Virus record (IMG/VR): IMGVR_UViG_3300042691_038861
Location: 1-50,593 of that record
From: a virus
Length of the DNA stretch: 50,593 nt
Reading direction: 5' to 3' (one strand)
Position 1 is the first letter of the stretch. The number at the start of each line of letters is the position of its first letter. Below, in pieces: positions 22,022 through 31,073 of this stretch. The notes beneath the pieces are model-generated. The model worked only from the letters and a program-made list of their open reading frames with translations. It ran no database searches and was not told where the DNA came from. The translations under genes and the position numbers were made by a program.

Positions 22022-22579
22022 TTATCTACCAGCAGTTGGTAATGTTTGACCGTTTAATTGTGCCCAATCATATTTAACTGTGCAACTAATTTCAACGATA
22101 TCTTCGTTAGCGTATTCTAATGAACCAAATTCAACGTTTGTAAATAATGGTTTATAGATGGTCCAAGCTTCGATAATGTCACCATCTGGGTTAACTTGAA
22201 TAATATCGAATTGCCCAATTACTGCGTTCATTTTAGCCTTACCTATGGTAGTAACTGGCGCTCCATTTGGTTTAATATCTGCATCTGACATAGCCTGTGG
22301 TCTTCTATAACCAGATCTTTCTAGAACAACATCCAAGAGATTTGTTGCATCTGGGTCTGAAACTGATGCAAATGTCATATTGATATCTTGCCAAGTCAAG
22401 CGACCTGGGTAGTTAAATGTATGATTTAACCACTTGTGTTCAACTGTGCTAATTTCTGCTTTTGGTTTATCAACCTTTTTAAGAGCATATCTTAAACCAT
22501 CTAATACACCAGAACCGAATTGAACGTACCATCTGTGTTGGCGCTTTGGTTCTAATCTCTCTGTACTCCAGAATGCCAT
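22022..22579 (-). CDS. 19: Tail tube protein, gp19-like
   Basis: A 185-residue tube monomer similar in length to T4 gp19 (163). Characteristic stretches are MAFWSTERLEPKRQHRWYVQ, HKWLNHTFNYPGRLTW and EYANEDIVEISCTVKYDWAQ. Rings of this protein make the inner tube. It lies directly after the sheath gene, in the same order as T4. It has a strong ribosome site (AGGAG) upstream. Confidence 0.93.
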   Translation of the reverse strand: MAFWSTERLEPKRQHRWYVQFGSGVLDGLRYALKKVDKPKAEISTVEHKWLNHTFNYPGRLTWQDINMTFASVSDPDATNLLDVVLERSGYRRPQAMSDADIKPNGAPVTTIGKAKMNAVIGQFDIIQVNPDGDIIEAWTIYKPLFTNVEFGSLEYANEDIVEISCTVKYDWAQLNGQTLPTAGR

Positions 22580-22632
22580 TTATTTATTCTCCTGATTTAA
22601 TATCTTATATTATTTAGTCTTTATCTTAATTT

Positions 22633-25425
22633 TTAATCGTTAAATGAAGCGCCAGTGTTTGTGATTACGAAGTCTAGTGCGATAAATTCAATTGCGCGGG
22701 TTGGCTTCAATAAGATCTTGGCATAAACAATGTTACGATCCACTAAGTCTGGTGTGGTTGTTGTTTCGTCTAAGATAACTCTGAAGTCTGATAGACCGAA
22801 TCTTGACTTAACGCCATCAAGGAATGGAACAACAAGATTTGTGAATCTCTTCCAAGTTACTTGAACGTTTGGATCGAATAGAACTGTTGTCGCAAAACGG
22901 CTGATTTCTTTCTTCAAGAAGATCATTAAGCGACGAACGTTGATACGATCTAGGGCGCTTGGGGTTACTTGTAGGGTCTTTTGACCGAAGATTACAATTC
23001 CTTCTGCTGGGAATGTCGCGATTGGGTTGATGTTTGCTTCGTAAAGCTTATCGCGATCTTTTGATGATAATCTTAATGCAGTTTGAACAACTGGTAAACC
23101 AGCTGCGCCATCTGTTAATCCACCACGGTTGAAACCAGCTGGTGCAAACCATACTTCTGTTCTGCGTTGTGAGCTTGAGAATGTACCAAGGGCGGCAACA
23201 GATGGTGGAACCCATACTGTATTGTTGTTTAATTCATCTCTGATTAGAACCCAAGGGAAGAATGAGCAACCATAGCTGCTGTTTAGCGCACGGTCTTTAA
23301 GATTTGCTACAACCGTATCTACATTTGGTTTACGTTGCGCTGCTGTTGTTGCAAAACCATCTTTACCTTCTTCTGGCACATAATCACCTTTTAGATCAAC
23401 AACTGCCAATGCATCACCGCGTGACTCACATTTTTCAATCAATAAGCCGGTTAATGCTTCGTTATCAACGCCTGGAATTGCAGCCAAGTTCATTTCAACA
23501 ACTTCTGGGTCTGAGACGCTTTCAACGGCTACTTTGATGCTGTTATATGCATAGCTTGTGATTTCTGACTTGCCATCAAGAACTCTTCTATTGAATGGAT
23601 CTTTTTCTACGATGTCTACGCCGTCGAAACCACCGACCATTGGAACTGTAAATTTATTAAATTTGCTTAATAGTAATGATGAACCGTCAGAACCAGTAGA
23701 AGCTTGTGAAGTTATTGAAGCACCTGTTGCTCTGTTTCCTTGAACCCATGTTGAGGCAGTACTTGCAACAATTGTGCTACCGCTAATTGAACCGCTTACA
23801 TCATCTAGAGAGAATACGAATTGATATGCAGAACCAACATATCCAGCGGGCAGGGCTCTAACATAATCAACAATATCTTTATTGTGCTTCTTTGTTTTAA
23901 GAACATTTGTCTTAAAGCCCCAATAAATTGAATTAAGCGATGGAACAATGCTATCGGCACTTGATGTTAATAGTGGTATTTCTGGTAATAAGAAGCTTGC
24001 AGTGTAGTTATTATTACCAGTTAGAGCAGTGTTAATAAAACTAAATGCAGATACGTTTGAGCCATTACCACCAGAGACTGCATTTGCCGTATAAACTTTT
24101 GGACCATAAAAACCATATGGCAATAAATCTGTGTCGGTTTCTCCGGTTTCTACTTCTGGTACCATTTCAACGCGGATAAACTTTGATTTATTATCATATG
24201 TTCCGTATTCAACGAAAGCTTTCTTCTCGTAGTCCCATTCTGAGTACTTATCGCCAATCTTTTTTGCAATAAAGCTCTCAGCTGATGGATCTAAGGTTAA
24301 ACCCGTAAATCTTTCAACATATTGTGGGTTGATGTCTGTATCATCAATTTTTCTAACTGATACAGAGAAGGTTCCAAACTTAACAAATTGATTTGGTGGC
24401 TCTTTGATATCTTCAATTGAAATTTTTAAGTTTTGGCTATTCCATTCGCCTTCTGATAAGCCGTGTAGACGGAATAGTTTTTGTACTGGATATTCGCCGC
24501 TTCCATTTGGAACCCACGAACCAGTTGCTCCCTTATGTTGAGAGAAGATCCAACCTGATGAAGCTTTTTGTGCCTCTTGCTTGAAGTTACCGAAGTCTAC
24601 AGAGCCAGTAGCTAATTTTACTAAAACTGCCGCAAAATTACCAGCTATTGAACCGCTATTATTTGTTTCGACCCAGCTCTTGTATGTTTCACCTAACAAA
24701 ATTCTTTCTTCGTTTTCAACAGTGACTGTATTTGTTAGTGTTGGGTTTGTATTCAAAACGGAGCGGATATATTTTTTTGAATTTTCATCAAAATTTACGC
24801 TTGATGTCGTAGCGCTGCCGTAGTTATTTAAGTGAGTAATTTTAACTTCTAGATTTGTCCCTGCGCGAACCCAAGTTCCTAATTGCCCAATTACTGTTTC
24901 TGAAGCTCCGCTTAGTGGAGTACCAGTTAAGCCTAGATTAGAACCGCTTGAATAGACAACGGCTGCTAAAGTTGCGCTAGCTGATCCGCTTGTAACGAAA
25001 ATATTTGGAGCACTTTCAGAGATTGGCATATAAAACAAACCATATGCATTATTAAATTTCCAACCTGCTGCACCGTCGCCTGCACCATTAGTAACTTCAT
25101 CTGGATTTTCATAACCAGCTAAACGAATAAAGGTTACTGGTGAGGAGTTACGCAAATATGCTTGCGCCGCATAAGCACCATAAGTTGGAGCTGTACGATT
25201 TCCATTTCTCCAAACATCACCGCCGATACCACCAGCTACTGGCTCACCGAAAACTTCAACGAAGTCTTGAAATGATTGAACCATAACTGGGCGCATTACT
25301 GGACCGCGCAAAGAGCGACCAATGATTACTGGACCCATTTCTGCTGGAGTTCTTGGTAATTGCGAATTATCTATTTCATTAATAAAAACACCGGGACTTA
25401 CAAATCTAAATTTAGCTACTGACAT
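22633..25425 (-). CDS. 18: Contractile tail sheath protein, gp18-like
   Basis: A 930-residue sheath protein, longer than T4 gp18 (659). The N-terminus SPGVFINEIDNS is the usual handshake motif, and the C-terminal core is clear: FWPAG-type nucleation is replaced by VWFAPAGFNRGG, then ILFPAEGIVIFGQKTL-type strand (here FPAEGIVIFGQKTL) and WKRFTNLVVPFLDGVK near the end. The extra length lies in the middle (about 150-560), where Ser/Gly/Thr-rich loops suggest surface-exposed insertion domains. It follows two neck genes and precedes the tube gene. AAGGAG lies 9 nt before the ATG. Confidence 0.93.
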   Translation of the reverse strand: MSVAKFRFVSPGVFINEIDNSQLPRTPAEMGPVIIGRSLRGPVMRPVMVQSFQDFVEVFGEPVAGGIGGDVWRNGNRTAPTYGAYAAQAYLRNSSPVTFIRLAGYENPDEVTNGAGDGAAGWKFNNAYGLFYMPISESAPNIFVTSGSASATLAAVVYSSGSNLGLTGTPLSGASETVIGQLGTWVRAGTNLEVKITHLNNYGSATTSSVNFDENSKKYIRSVLNTNPTLTNTVTVENEERILLGETYKSWVETNNSGSIAGNFAAVLVKLATGSVDFGNFKQEAQKASSGWIFSQHKGATGSWVPNGSGEYPVQKLFRLHGLSEGEWNSQNLKISIEDIKEPPNQFVKFGTFSVSVRKIDDTDINPQYVERFTGLTLDPSAESFIAKKIGDKYSEWDYEKKAFVEYGTYDNKSKFIRVEMVPEVETGETDTDLLPYGFYGPKVYTANAVSGGNGSNVSAFSFINTALTGNNNYTASFLLPEIPLLTSSADSIVPSLNSIYWGFKTNVLKTKKHNKDIVDYVRALPAGYVGSAYQFVFSLDDVSGSISGSTIVASTASTWVQGNRATGASITSQASTGSDGSSLLLSKFNKFTVPMVGGFDGVDIVEKDPFNRRVLDGKSEITSYAYNSIKVAVESVSDPEVVEMNLAAIPGVDNEALTGLLIEKCESRGDALAVVDLKGDYVPEEGKDGFATTAAQRKPNVDTVVANLKDRALNSSYGCSFFPWVLIRDELNNNTVWVPPSVAALGTFSSSQRRTEVWFAPAGFNRGGLTDGAAGLPVVQTALRLSSKDRDKLYEANINPIATFPAEGIVIFGQKTLQVTPSALDRINVRRLMIFLKKEISRFATTVLFDPNVQVTWKRFTNLVVPFLDGVKSRFGLSDFRVILDETTTTPDLVDRNIVYAKILLKPTRAIEFIALDFVITNTGASFND

Positions 25426-25468
25426 TATCTATTTCTCCTTGGGAGCAAGTCAATTAAAATAATTTATT

Positions 25469-25477
25469 ATAAATAGT
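25469..25477 (-). promoter_or_regulatory. Recurrent upstream motif ACTATTTAT, copy 2
   Basis: Upstream of the sheath gene the minus strand reads ACTATTTATAATAAATT, about 45 nt before the start codon. Here the motif runs into TATAAT. It may be a promoter for late genes. Confidence 0.4.
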
Positions 25478-25501
25478 AGACCGCATAATCAAATGTCTTT
25501 T

Positions 25502-26008
25502 TTACTTTGCATTAAACACTGATTCTCTTGCTTTAATACACTTTGCGTCCACTTCAAATTTATGATCTATTTGACCAAATAAACGCTTGCTCTCATTTAA
25601 AGTTACTATCTCATAAAATGTATCGCCGTAAAGAACAAAATCACCTTCACGAACATATAAATCTTGATCCTCTATGAGTCTTCTACGATGAAATTTGATT
25701 ACTATTGAAGTAACACGATCAATACCAAAAACTTCGGTATTTGTTTTAGAGCCTTCCCATTCTACAAGAGCATTAACTCTTATAGGCGCTAGGAATGTTT
25801 TCTGGACGGACTCGCCGTATATTTTGTGATAATTAGTGTGCTCTCTACTGATAGGATAATAAACAACTGTTTGTCCAATAACGCGCTCAATAATTTCATC
25901 ATTAACTTGCTTAACAAGATTACGCTCTTTTTCACCAAGAAATAATGGAGGTGGAGGCGCTTCTGGTGGCAATTCTGCTATGTTTGTATTCTTTTTCTTT
26001 CTTGCCAT
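25502..26008 (-). CDS. Neck / head completion protein, 168 aa
   Basis: The protein begins with a basic then proline-rich leader (MARKKKNTNIAELPPEAPPP) and has LFLGEKERNLVKQVNDEI, VYYPISREHTNYHKIYGE and FVLYGDTFYEIVTLNE stretches like those of a conserved T4-like neck/connector family. The central part YVREGDFVLYGDTFYEIV looks like a small barrel of a head-closure protein. It lies between the other neck gene and the sheath gene, the usual location of gp13-gp15 proteins. The exact T4 counterpart is not clear. Confidence 0.7.
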   Translation of the reverse strand: MARKKKNTNIAELPPEAPPPPLFLGEKERNLVKQVNDEIIERVIGQTVVYYPISREHTNYHKIYGESVQKTFLAPIRVNALVEWEGSKTNTEVFGIDRVTSIVIKFHRRRLIEDQDLYVREGDFVLYGDTFYEIVTLNESKRLFGQIDHKFEVDAKCIKARESVFNAK

Positions 26009-26011
26009 TTT

Positions 26012-27298
26012 TTATCCTACGAATATTAAGTTAGGTACATATCCTTGTGTTTTATTGGTGTCTTCCATCATCTTTGCGCCGTCTTCACCAATCTTTGCGT
26101 ATGTCATTTCTGAAAGTAGGGTTTTCAACTCTTCTCTAAGATCTTTTTGATCCGTTTTCGCCTCAGAAATAAGATCTTTGCCATCTAATGTAACATTATC
26201 GCCTGGAATTGGGACTGTGCTAAATTTGCTACGAACGTGCCCAAGAATTTCTTTGCATACAGCTAGTGCAAATCTTCTAATCCACTGCTTTCCAATACTA
26301 TTAATCTTATCATATGGAATATTTTGTAATGGAATAGTGTTCATATTGTTGATTCCATTAACACTGTCCGTCATAGGATTACCATTTGAATCAACAGACG
26401 GCGACCATGCGTCTCTTGGAACTGTAAACTCAACCCAATAATTGCTTGGGCTTGCTTCATTTGGGACTGGAAATAATCTTAGCTTATTATCTCTTATCTG
26501 AAATGACCAATCTGATACTCTTGTCTTGATTGCGTCTTCATAAGCCATTGCTTGTAGCTTATTCTGCCATGCAGGAATAATTTCAAATGTGCTGTCATCG
26601 GCATATTGACCATACGTTGATAAGTTTCCTACAACATTTAAACCACCGAAATAACCATAGAAGTTCCAAGAGGCACCGGGACTTTTATAATAAACTCTTC
26701 TAACTGTTATTCTCTTATTTCCAACATCCCAACCATTTGCAGCGCTTGCTCCGCTTATGATTGTTTGTAGATCATAATCTTGAACAGCTGCTACCCTATC
26801 AAAAGAAGCAGAATACACTGGTTCATTTCCGTTTAACAGTGCTTCGTTACTGACTCCGATAGCTATATTTTTAGCATACGAGAAAGTCATTTTTGGAAAA
26901 GCTAAGTTTACGTTTGTCAACGCTGCGCTTGAACCAGTTAGCTGACCATCATTATTGAACGTTCCTGTAGCTTGCCCAAGAACAAATGGTAATAAATTCT
27001 TTGATTGGTGTAAGTTGATTAGATAAGAGTATTCTAGAACTGCTTCTTCGTAAGCAGCATATACGTTTCCTTCTACTAATTCAATATCTAGTACATCGCC
27101 GCCTAATTTTTTGTATGTATAAGTTACTTGTTCCGCAGCACCTGTTTTAAACATATCTACTTGCGTTTGTGTCCAATAATCTGTGCTTGTATAAATACCA
27201 AATGGTAATGCAGAACCAACTACATTAGCTGTATTGCCTGTCACTGGCAATATAACCTTGCTCATTTGTGAAACTGGTGTTAACACAGGTAAAGCCAT
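26012..27298 (-). CDS. Neck protein, gp13-like (candidate)
   Basis: A 428-residue soluble structural protein. FGIYTSTDYWTQTQVDMF and KRITVRRVYYKSPGASWNFYG are distinctive, and the C-terminus has the helical LISEAKTDQKDLREELKTLL. These features fit a family of neck/connector proteins conserved in marine T4-like phages, but the assignment to T4 gp13 is mainly from size and position (before a small neck protein and the sheath). Start ATG 27298 has GAGG 8 nt upstream. No signal peptide or membrane segment. Confidence 0.6.
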   Translation of the reverse strand: MALPVLTPVSQMSKVILPVTGNTANVVGSALPFGIYTSTDYWTQTQVDMFKTGAAEQVTYTYKKLGGDVLDIELVEGNVYAAYEEAVLEYSYLINLHQSKNLLPFVLGQATGTFNNDGQLTGSSAALTNVNLAFPKMTFSYAKNIAIGVSNEALLNGNEPVYSASFDRVAAVQDYDLQTIISGASAANGWDVGNKRITVRRVYYKSPGASWNFYGYFGGLNVVGNLSTYGQYADDSTFEIIPAWQNKLQAMAYEDAIKTRVSDWSFQIRDNKLRLFPVPNEASPSNYWVEFTVPRDAWSPSVDSNGNPMTDSVNGINNMNTIPLQNIPYDKINSIGKQWIRRFALAVCKEILGHVRSKFSTVPIPGDNVTLDGKDLISEAKTDQKDLREELKTLLSEMTYAKIGEDGAKMMEDTNKTQGYVPNLIFVG

Positions 27299-27310
27299 CT
27301 ATTTTTCCTC

Positions 27311-29149
27311 TTAATCTTTTAAAATTCCAGCTATTTTTAGCATTTGTTTTCGTATCGCTTCATTCATTTGCTGTTGAGTTTCCTCTTTTTCTATTTGATT
27401 TCTTTTTTCGAATGCCGCTTTGATGATCCTTTTTATATCATTGTTATTTATTTTTTCAGGATCTAGTTTTTTTATTTTTTCCATTGGAAGTGCAGGATTT
27501 TTTATAACTTCTGCTACAGCATCAATTATATTATTCAACGACCCGATAAAATCACCGGGTGGTCCTTCTTTATCTTTAAATTGATTAAATATTTTCTCTA
27601 GAACATTCGGTGAGGCTTTTTTATTTTGTGCTACTGCTAGAATATCCCATGAGCTATTTCCAGGTTCTGAGTATTTTTCTAAAATTTCTTCTGGAGCTGA
27701 TTGCGATTTAAGTAGCTTAGTACGATTATCGGCGTTTCCCCCATCTTTATCAAATATTTTTTTAAAAGTTTCTGAGGAAATACCTGGTATTTGTGCTACA
27801 CTAATTCTTATAGAACTAAGTTTTGAATCCCCGAATTTTTCTAATTGTTGAACTGGTACATCTCTAAATTTTTCTTGTCTTAGTCCAATAGCTGCAAAAA
27901 AATCAGATGTTTTTTTTATTTTTTTTGAATCTAATATTTTTTTTAAAATTTCGGCTGGGAGGTCTTTTTGGTTTTTTAAAATATATAATGGAGCAATCTG
28001 ATCAGCTGCTTTTTCTGATAATTCAAATAATCCATATAACATTTCTTTTGTTGCCTTACCGGATTTTATGATATAAATACCCTGATTAGGCTGCATTTCA
28101 CCTTTTTTTATTTTTTGATAAAAATCATTTATTACTTCAAAAGGAGAATTTTTGTTACCAACAATAGAAAACGTTATTTCATCATTCTTTTTTTGTAAAA
28201 ATTTCTGGTATGCTTTTAATAGCAACTCAGGGCTTGCTTCACCGCCGGTTATTTTAAGAATAGTTTCTTTATTGCTGCGGGAGGCATCATCCGTATTCAA
28301 CACTATTTTTTCTTTTGCCTCATCAGGGAAATACTTACTTTTAAGTATTTTGCCTCCTTCGGAATCAAAATATTGTACCGGCTTAAATGTTTCAATAATC
28401 CAAGGTACAACCAAAGACTCGTATTTATCAGCGGGCGGTTTATTACCTCTTCCTTTTATTTCGTCTATTTTATTATCTTTTTTAAAAATATTTATAGAAA
28501 CATGCGGTTCATTTTTTGAGTCTCTTAACGAATAAATTGTTTCTTCTGCGGATAGAATTTTTTGGCAATGAACCTTCCCAATGCAATTGCCCATCTTATC
28601 GCCTTCAAGTTTTAAATCAAAATCAACATCTTTTTTATCACCTGAATCATGAGCGATGCGAACCATTTTATAACCGTTGCCAAAGCTATGAACTACATCG
28701 TTTGTTTTATATTCGCCTTTTGTATCACCAGTTGTTTTTGCCAACTCTTCATGCCATTTATCAGATGCTTCCATAGCCTCTTTAAATGTTGCTGGTAATT
28801 CCGAGGAATTAATGCCAACAAAATAATCTTTTACATGACGTATATCTTCATATTTTGGTATTATTTTTTCTACTTTAAGAACATTTGCTAGCCATTTAAT
28901 AAAATACTTTTTGCCATTTTCTGGTAAATATTGTGACGGAATTTTTTCAATAAAATCTAATATGTTCTTTGAAAATCTTTCTTCAACGCCCATTTCAGCT
29001 TTTTTAGTTAATTCTTGATAATAATCTCTTGGAGATTGTTCAGGGGGTTTTGGACTAGCCTTTTTTAAAAAATCCATATTAATAGAAACTAGTTCTTTAG
29101 AATCACCTTGTGCTTCTTTTATGTTTTTTTTAATTTTTACTCTTAACAT
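27311..29149 (-). CDS. PcfJ-like domain fused to helical repeats, 612 aa
   Basis: Residues about 155-260 look like a PcfJ-type domain: LEGDKMGNCIG (with C189), TIYSLRDSKNEPHVSINI and DEIKGRGNKPP match the usual 'EGxxMxxCVG ... SLRD ... P ... IE ... QxxGxxN' pattern. After about residue 290 there are repeated helical pairs with spacing like LRV/HEAT-type units, for example SSIRISVAQIPGISSETFKK and SSWDILAVAQNKKASPNVLE. The N-terminus is basic (MLRVKIKKNIKEA) and the C-terminus ends MLKIAGILKD, similar to the scaffold C-terminus. It lies between the capsid gene and the neck genes. Its function is unknown. Confidence 0.7.
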   Translation of the reverse strand: MLRVKIKKNIKEAQGDSKELVSINMDFLKKASPKPPEQSPRDYYQELTKKAEMGVEERFSKNILDFIEKIPSQYLPENGKKYFIKWLANVLKVEKIIPKYEDIRHVKDYFVGINSSELPATFKEAMEASDKWHEELAKTTGDTKGEYKTNDVVHSFGNGYKMVRIAHDSGDKKDVDFDLKLEGDKMGNCIGKVHCQKILSAEETIYSLRDSKNEPHVSINIFKKDNKIDEIKGRGNKPPADKYESLVVPWIIETFKPVQYFDSEGGKILKSKYFPDEAKEKIVLNTDDASRSNKETILKITGGEASPELLLKAYQKFLQKKNDEITFSIVGNKNSPFEVINDFYQKIKKGEMQPNQGIYIIKSGKATKEMLYGLFELSEKAADQIAPLYILKNQKDLPAEILKKILDSKKIKKTSDFFAAIGLRQEKFRDVPVQQLEKFGDSKLSSIRISVAQIPGISSETFKKIFDKDGGNADNRTKLLKSQSAPEEILEKYSEPGNSSWDILAVAQNKKASPNVLEKIFNQFKDKEGPPGDFIGSLNNIIDAVAEVIKNPALPMEKIKKLDPEKINNNDIKRIIKAAFEKRNQIEKEETQQQMNEAIRKQMLKIAGILKD

Positions 29150-29175
29150 AAACTACTCCATTATAAATCTATAGT

Positions 29176-29184
29176 TTAAATAGT
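29176..29184 (-). promoter_or_regulatory. Recurrent upstream motif ACTATTTAA, copy 3
   Basis: The minus strand reads ACTATTTAA, one mismatch from ACTATTTAT, about 27 nt before the start of the PcfJ-like gene and just after the capsid terminator. That position is natural for a promoter. Confidence 0.35.
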
Positions 29185-29203
29185 TTTTTAATCGGTTTAA
29201 AGC

Positions 29204-29238
29204 AAATAAAAACCCCGCCAACCTTTCGATTAGCGGGG
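29204..29238 (-). terminator. Strong terminator after the capsid gene
   Basis: Minus-strand stem of 11 pairs (CCCCGC-TAATC with GGTTG-GCGGGG, two G.U wobbles) capped by a GAAA tetraloop and followed by TTTTTATTT. It lies just after the major capsid stop codon and would limit read-through into the PcfJ-like gene. Confidence 0.92.
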
Positions 29239-29261
29239 CTTCTATCTTTTTAAGCTCTTGA

Positions 29262-31040
29262 TTAGCCTAATAGATCTTGTACAACAACTAAGCCGTACAT
29301 ATCTGGGCGAACCATTGCTTTACCATAACGAGTCATAACAGCCTTACGTGGTACGAAGGTGTCTGGATCGAAGATGGTTGGTGTGCTTTGTAGTGGAACG
29401 TATGGAGCATAGACATAGCCGCTTTCGAGGAAGCTTGCACCCTTACGACCAACTAGAATTACGTTACGGTGGAAGTATGGATGAACGATAACATCCCACT
29501 TCTTGTTTAGATCGCCGGTCTTAACTGCACCGATTGATCCCTTCTCTGCGTCAGCAGTTACTGAAGCGCGGAATCCTGAAGTAAATTCAAGGATATTTGC
29601 AACTTCTGGACCGCAAACGAGGAAGTTTGCACCACCACGTAATGTCTTACGGTGGATGAGAGCTGAAACATCGTTGATTGTTTCAACAAGTGTTTCGTAC
29701 CACATGCTTACGTTACCAGTGAAGTCTGGTGAGTATGTACCAGTGATTTCTACGCCTGAATCACGGTTAACGAATTTACCTGGACGGCGTGACCAGTACT
29801 TAACGCCAGCTGTTTGACCCTTGACAAGATCGTTCATGATTTCTTGATCGATTTCAAGACCGATTTGTTCTGACAACATTGAGGTCAATTCAACTTCTGC
29901 ATCCAAGTTGTGGTATGCATTTAAGTCTTGACCTAATTCTGGTGTCCAAGCAGCCTTGAGCTTGCGTGTACGAGCAGTAATTGAGAAGCTATCAACCTTC
30001 AATTCAATTTCTGGAATTGTTGCTGAACCTTCGAATGTCCAAGGTGTTGCACCGGCTAGAGCACCAAGAGCGTGGGCACCAACGCTTTGGAGATTGTCCT
30101 TGATTGGGACTGTAATACCGTAATTTTGTGCTTCGGTTAGTTTACCGCCAGCATCGGTGATGTCAGAAGTTGCGACTAGAACAAGCTTAAGAGCCTTAAC
30201 GCCTGAAGCTGTGCCGGTTGTACCGTCGATAATTTGTGTTAATCTACGGACGACCTTGAATGAAGTTGTTGAAACGCTTGCTGCTGGTACTTCGCCAGCA
30301 ACTGCGGTGAATGAACCGCTGGCTTCAACAAATGTTGTTGCAAATACGTCTTGTACTGCCAATAGAGCATATTGTGAAATAGCTGTTAGTGGAATTTCAA
30401 CTACCGCTACGTCTGTATATGCTGAATCGTTTAATAAATCGGCATCAAAACGTACTAGTTTCTTGCCAGCATCTGTTAGACCAGCAATCGTGGATGATGT
30501 TACAACGTTAACGTTTGAAGCTGATACTGCGCTTGAGTAACGGGAGGTGGTATAACCGTTAGCTAAATTGTAAAAACCTTTTTCAGCGTAATCAATACCA
30601 TCTACGCGAACACCACCAGTAATTTCGCTGCCTAAACGATCACCAAAGAATGATGATGATACTTCAAAGGCTTTATCTTGTGAATTACCGATTGTTGTAC
30701 CACGACGGAAATCCATGAAGAATACAAGACCTGATGGCAAGCTCATTGGTTGAACTGAAACTAGATCGTTTGCAATCAAACCAGCAAATACGCGGCGAAC
30801 GATTGGGAACGCAACTGCTGCGAAACCTTGTACGTCACCACCAGCCATTGTGGTTGATTCTTTGAGTAATTCTTTAGCTTGGTTCTCTAAGAGAACTGCC
30901 ATTGTGCTCTTTTGACGAACTGACTTTAGACCTTCTAATAGACCTGACTTTTCCCATTTGGAAACAACTGCTTCGGTTTCCTTTAACATGTTGCGTTCAA
31001 CGACGCCTTCTGTTAATCTTTCTAACATTCCGTTTGACAT
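29262..31040 (-). CDS. 23: Major capsid protein, gp23-like
   Basis: A 592-residue HK97-fold capsid protein like T4 gp23 (521). The segment VRRVFAGLIANDLVSVQPMS matches gp23 VRRAIPNLIAFDICGVQPMN, and ESGYVYAPYVPL and LKAAWTPELGQDLNAYHNLD are further gp23-like stretches. The propeptide probably ends at LLKE61/S62, aligned with the T4 site FLTE65/A66; the rule L-x-E matches. The start ATG 31040 has CAGGAG upstream. It follows the scaffold gene, and a strong terminator comes right after it. Confidence 0.96.
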   Translation of the reverse strand: MSNGMLERLTEGVVERNMLKETEAVVSKWEKSGLLEGLKSVRQKSTMAVLLENQAKELLKESTTMAGGDVQGFAAVAFPIVRRVFAGLIANDLVSVQPMSLPSGLVFFMDFRRGTTIGNSQDKAFEVSSSFFGDRLGSEITGGVRVDGIDYAEKGFYNLANGYTTSRYSSAVSASNVNVVTSSTIAGLTDAGKKLVRFDADLLNDSAYTDVAVVEIPLTAISQYALLAVQDVFATTFVEASGSFTAVAGEVPAASVSTTSFKVVRRLTQIIDGTTGTASGVKALKLVLVATSDITDAGGKLTEAQNYGITVPIKDNLQSVGAHALGALAGATPWTFEGSATIPEIELKVDSFSITARTRKLKAAWTPELGQDLNAYHNLDAEVELTSMLSEQIGLEIDQEIMNDLVKGQTAGVKYWSRRPGKFVNRDSGVEITGTYSPDFTGNVSMWYETLVETINDVSALIHRKTLRGGANFLVCGPEVANILEFTSGFRASVTADAEKGSIGAVKTGDLNKKWDVIVHPYFHRNVILVGRKGASFLESGYVYAPYVPLQSTPTIFDPDTFVPRKAVMTRYGKAMVRPDMYGLVVVQDLLG

Positions 31041-31073
31041 TTTTAATCTCCTGTAAATTTATATTTACGTTTT

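Noticed and set aside
25461-25477. TATAAATAG on the plus strand, like the T4 late promoter TATAAATA
   Set aside because: It points away from the genes, with no plus-strand gene downstream; a second copy at about 36010 is the same. The minus-strand reading was kept only as a weak motif.
27311-29149. Toxin or polymorphic ADP-ribosyltransferase between capsid and neck genes
   Set aside because: T4 carries Alt-type enzymes in heads, but none of the R-S-E motif residues could be placed; the PcfJ-like pattern fits better.
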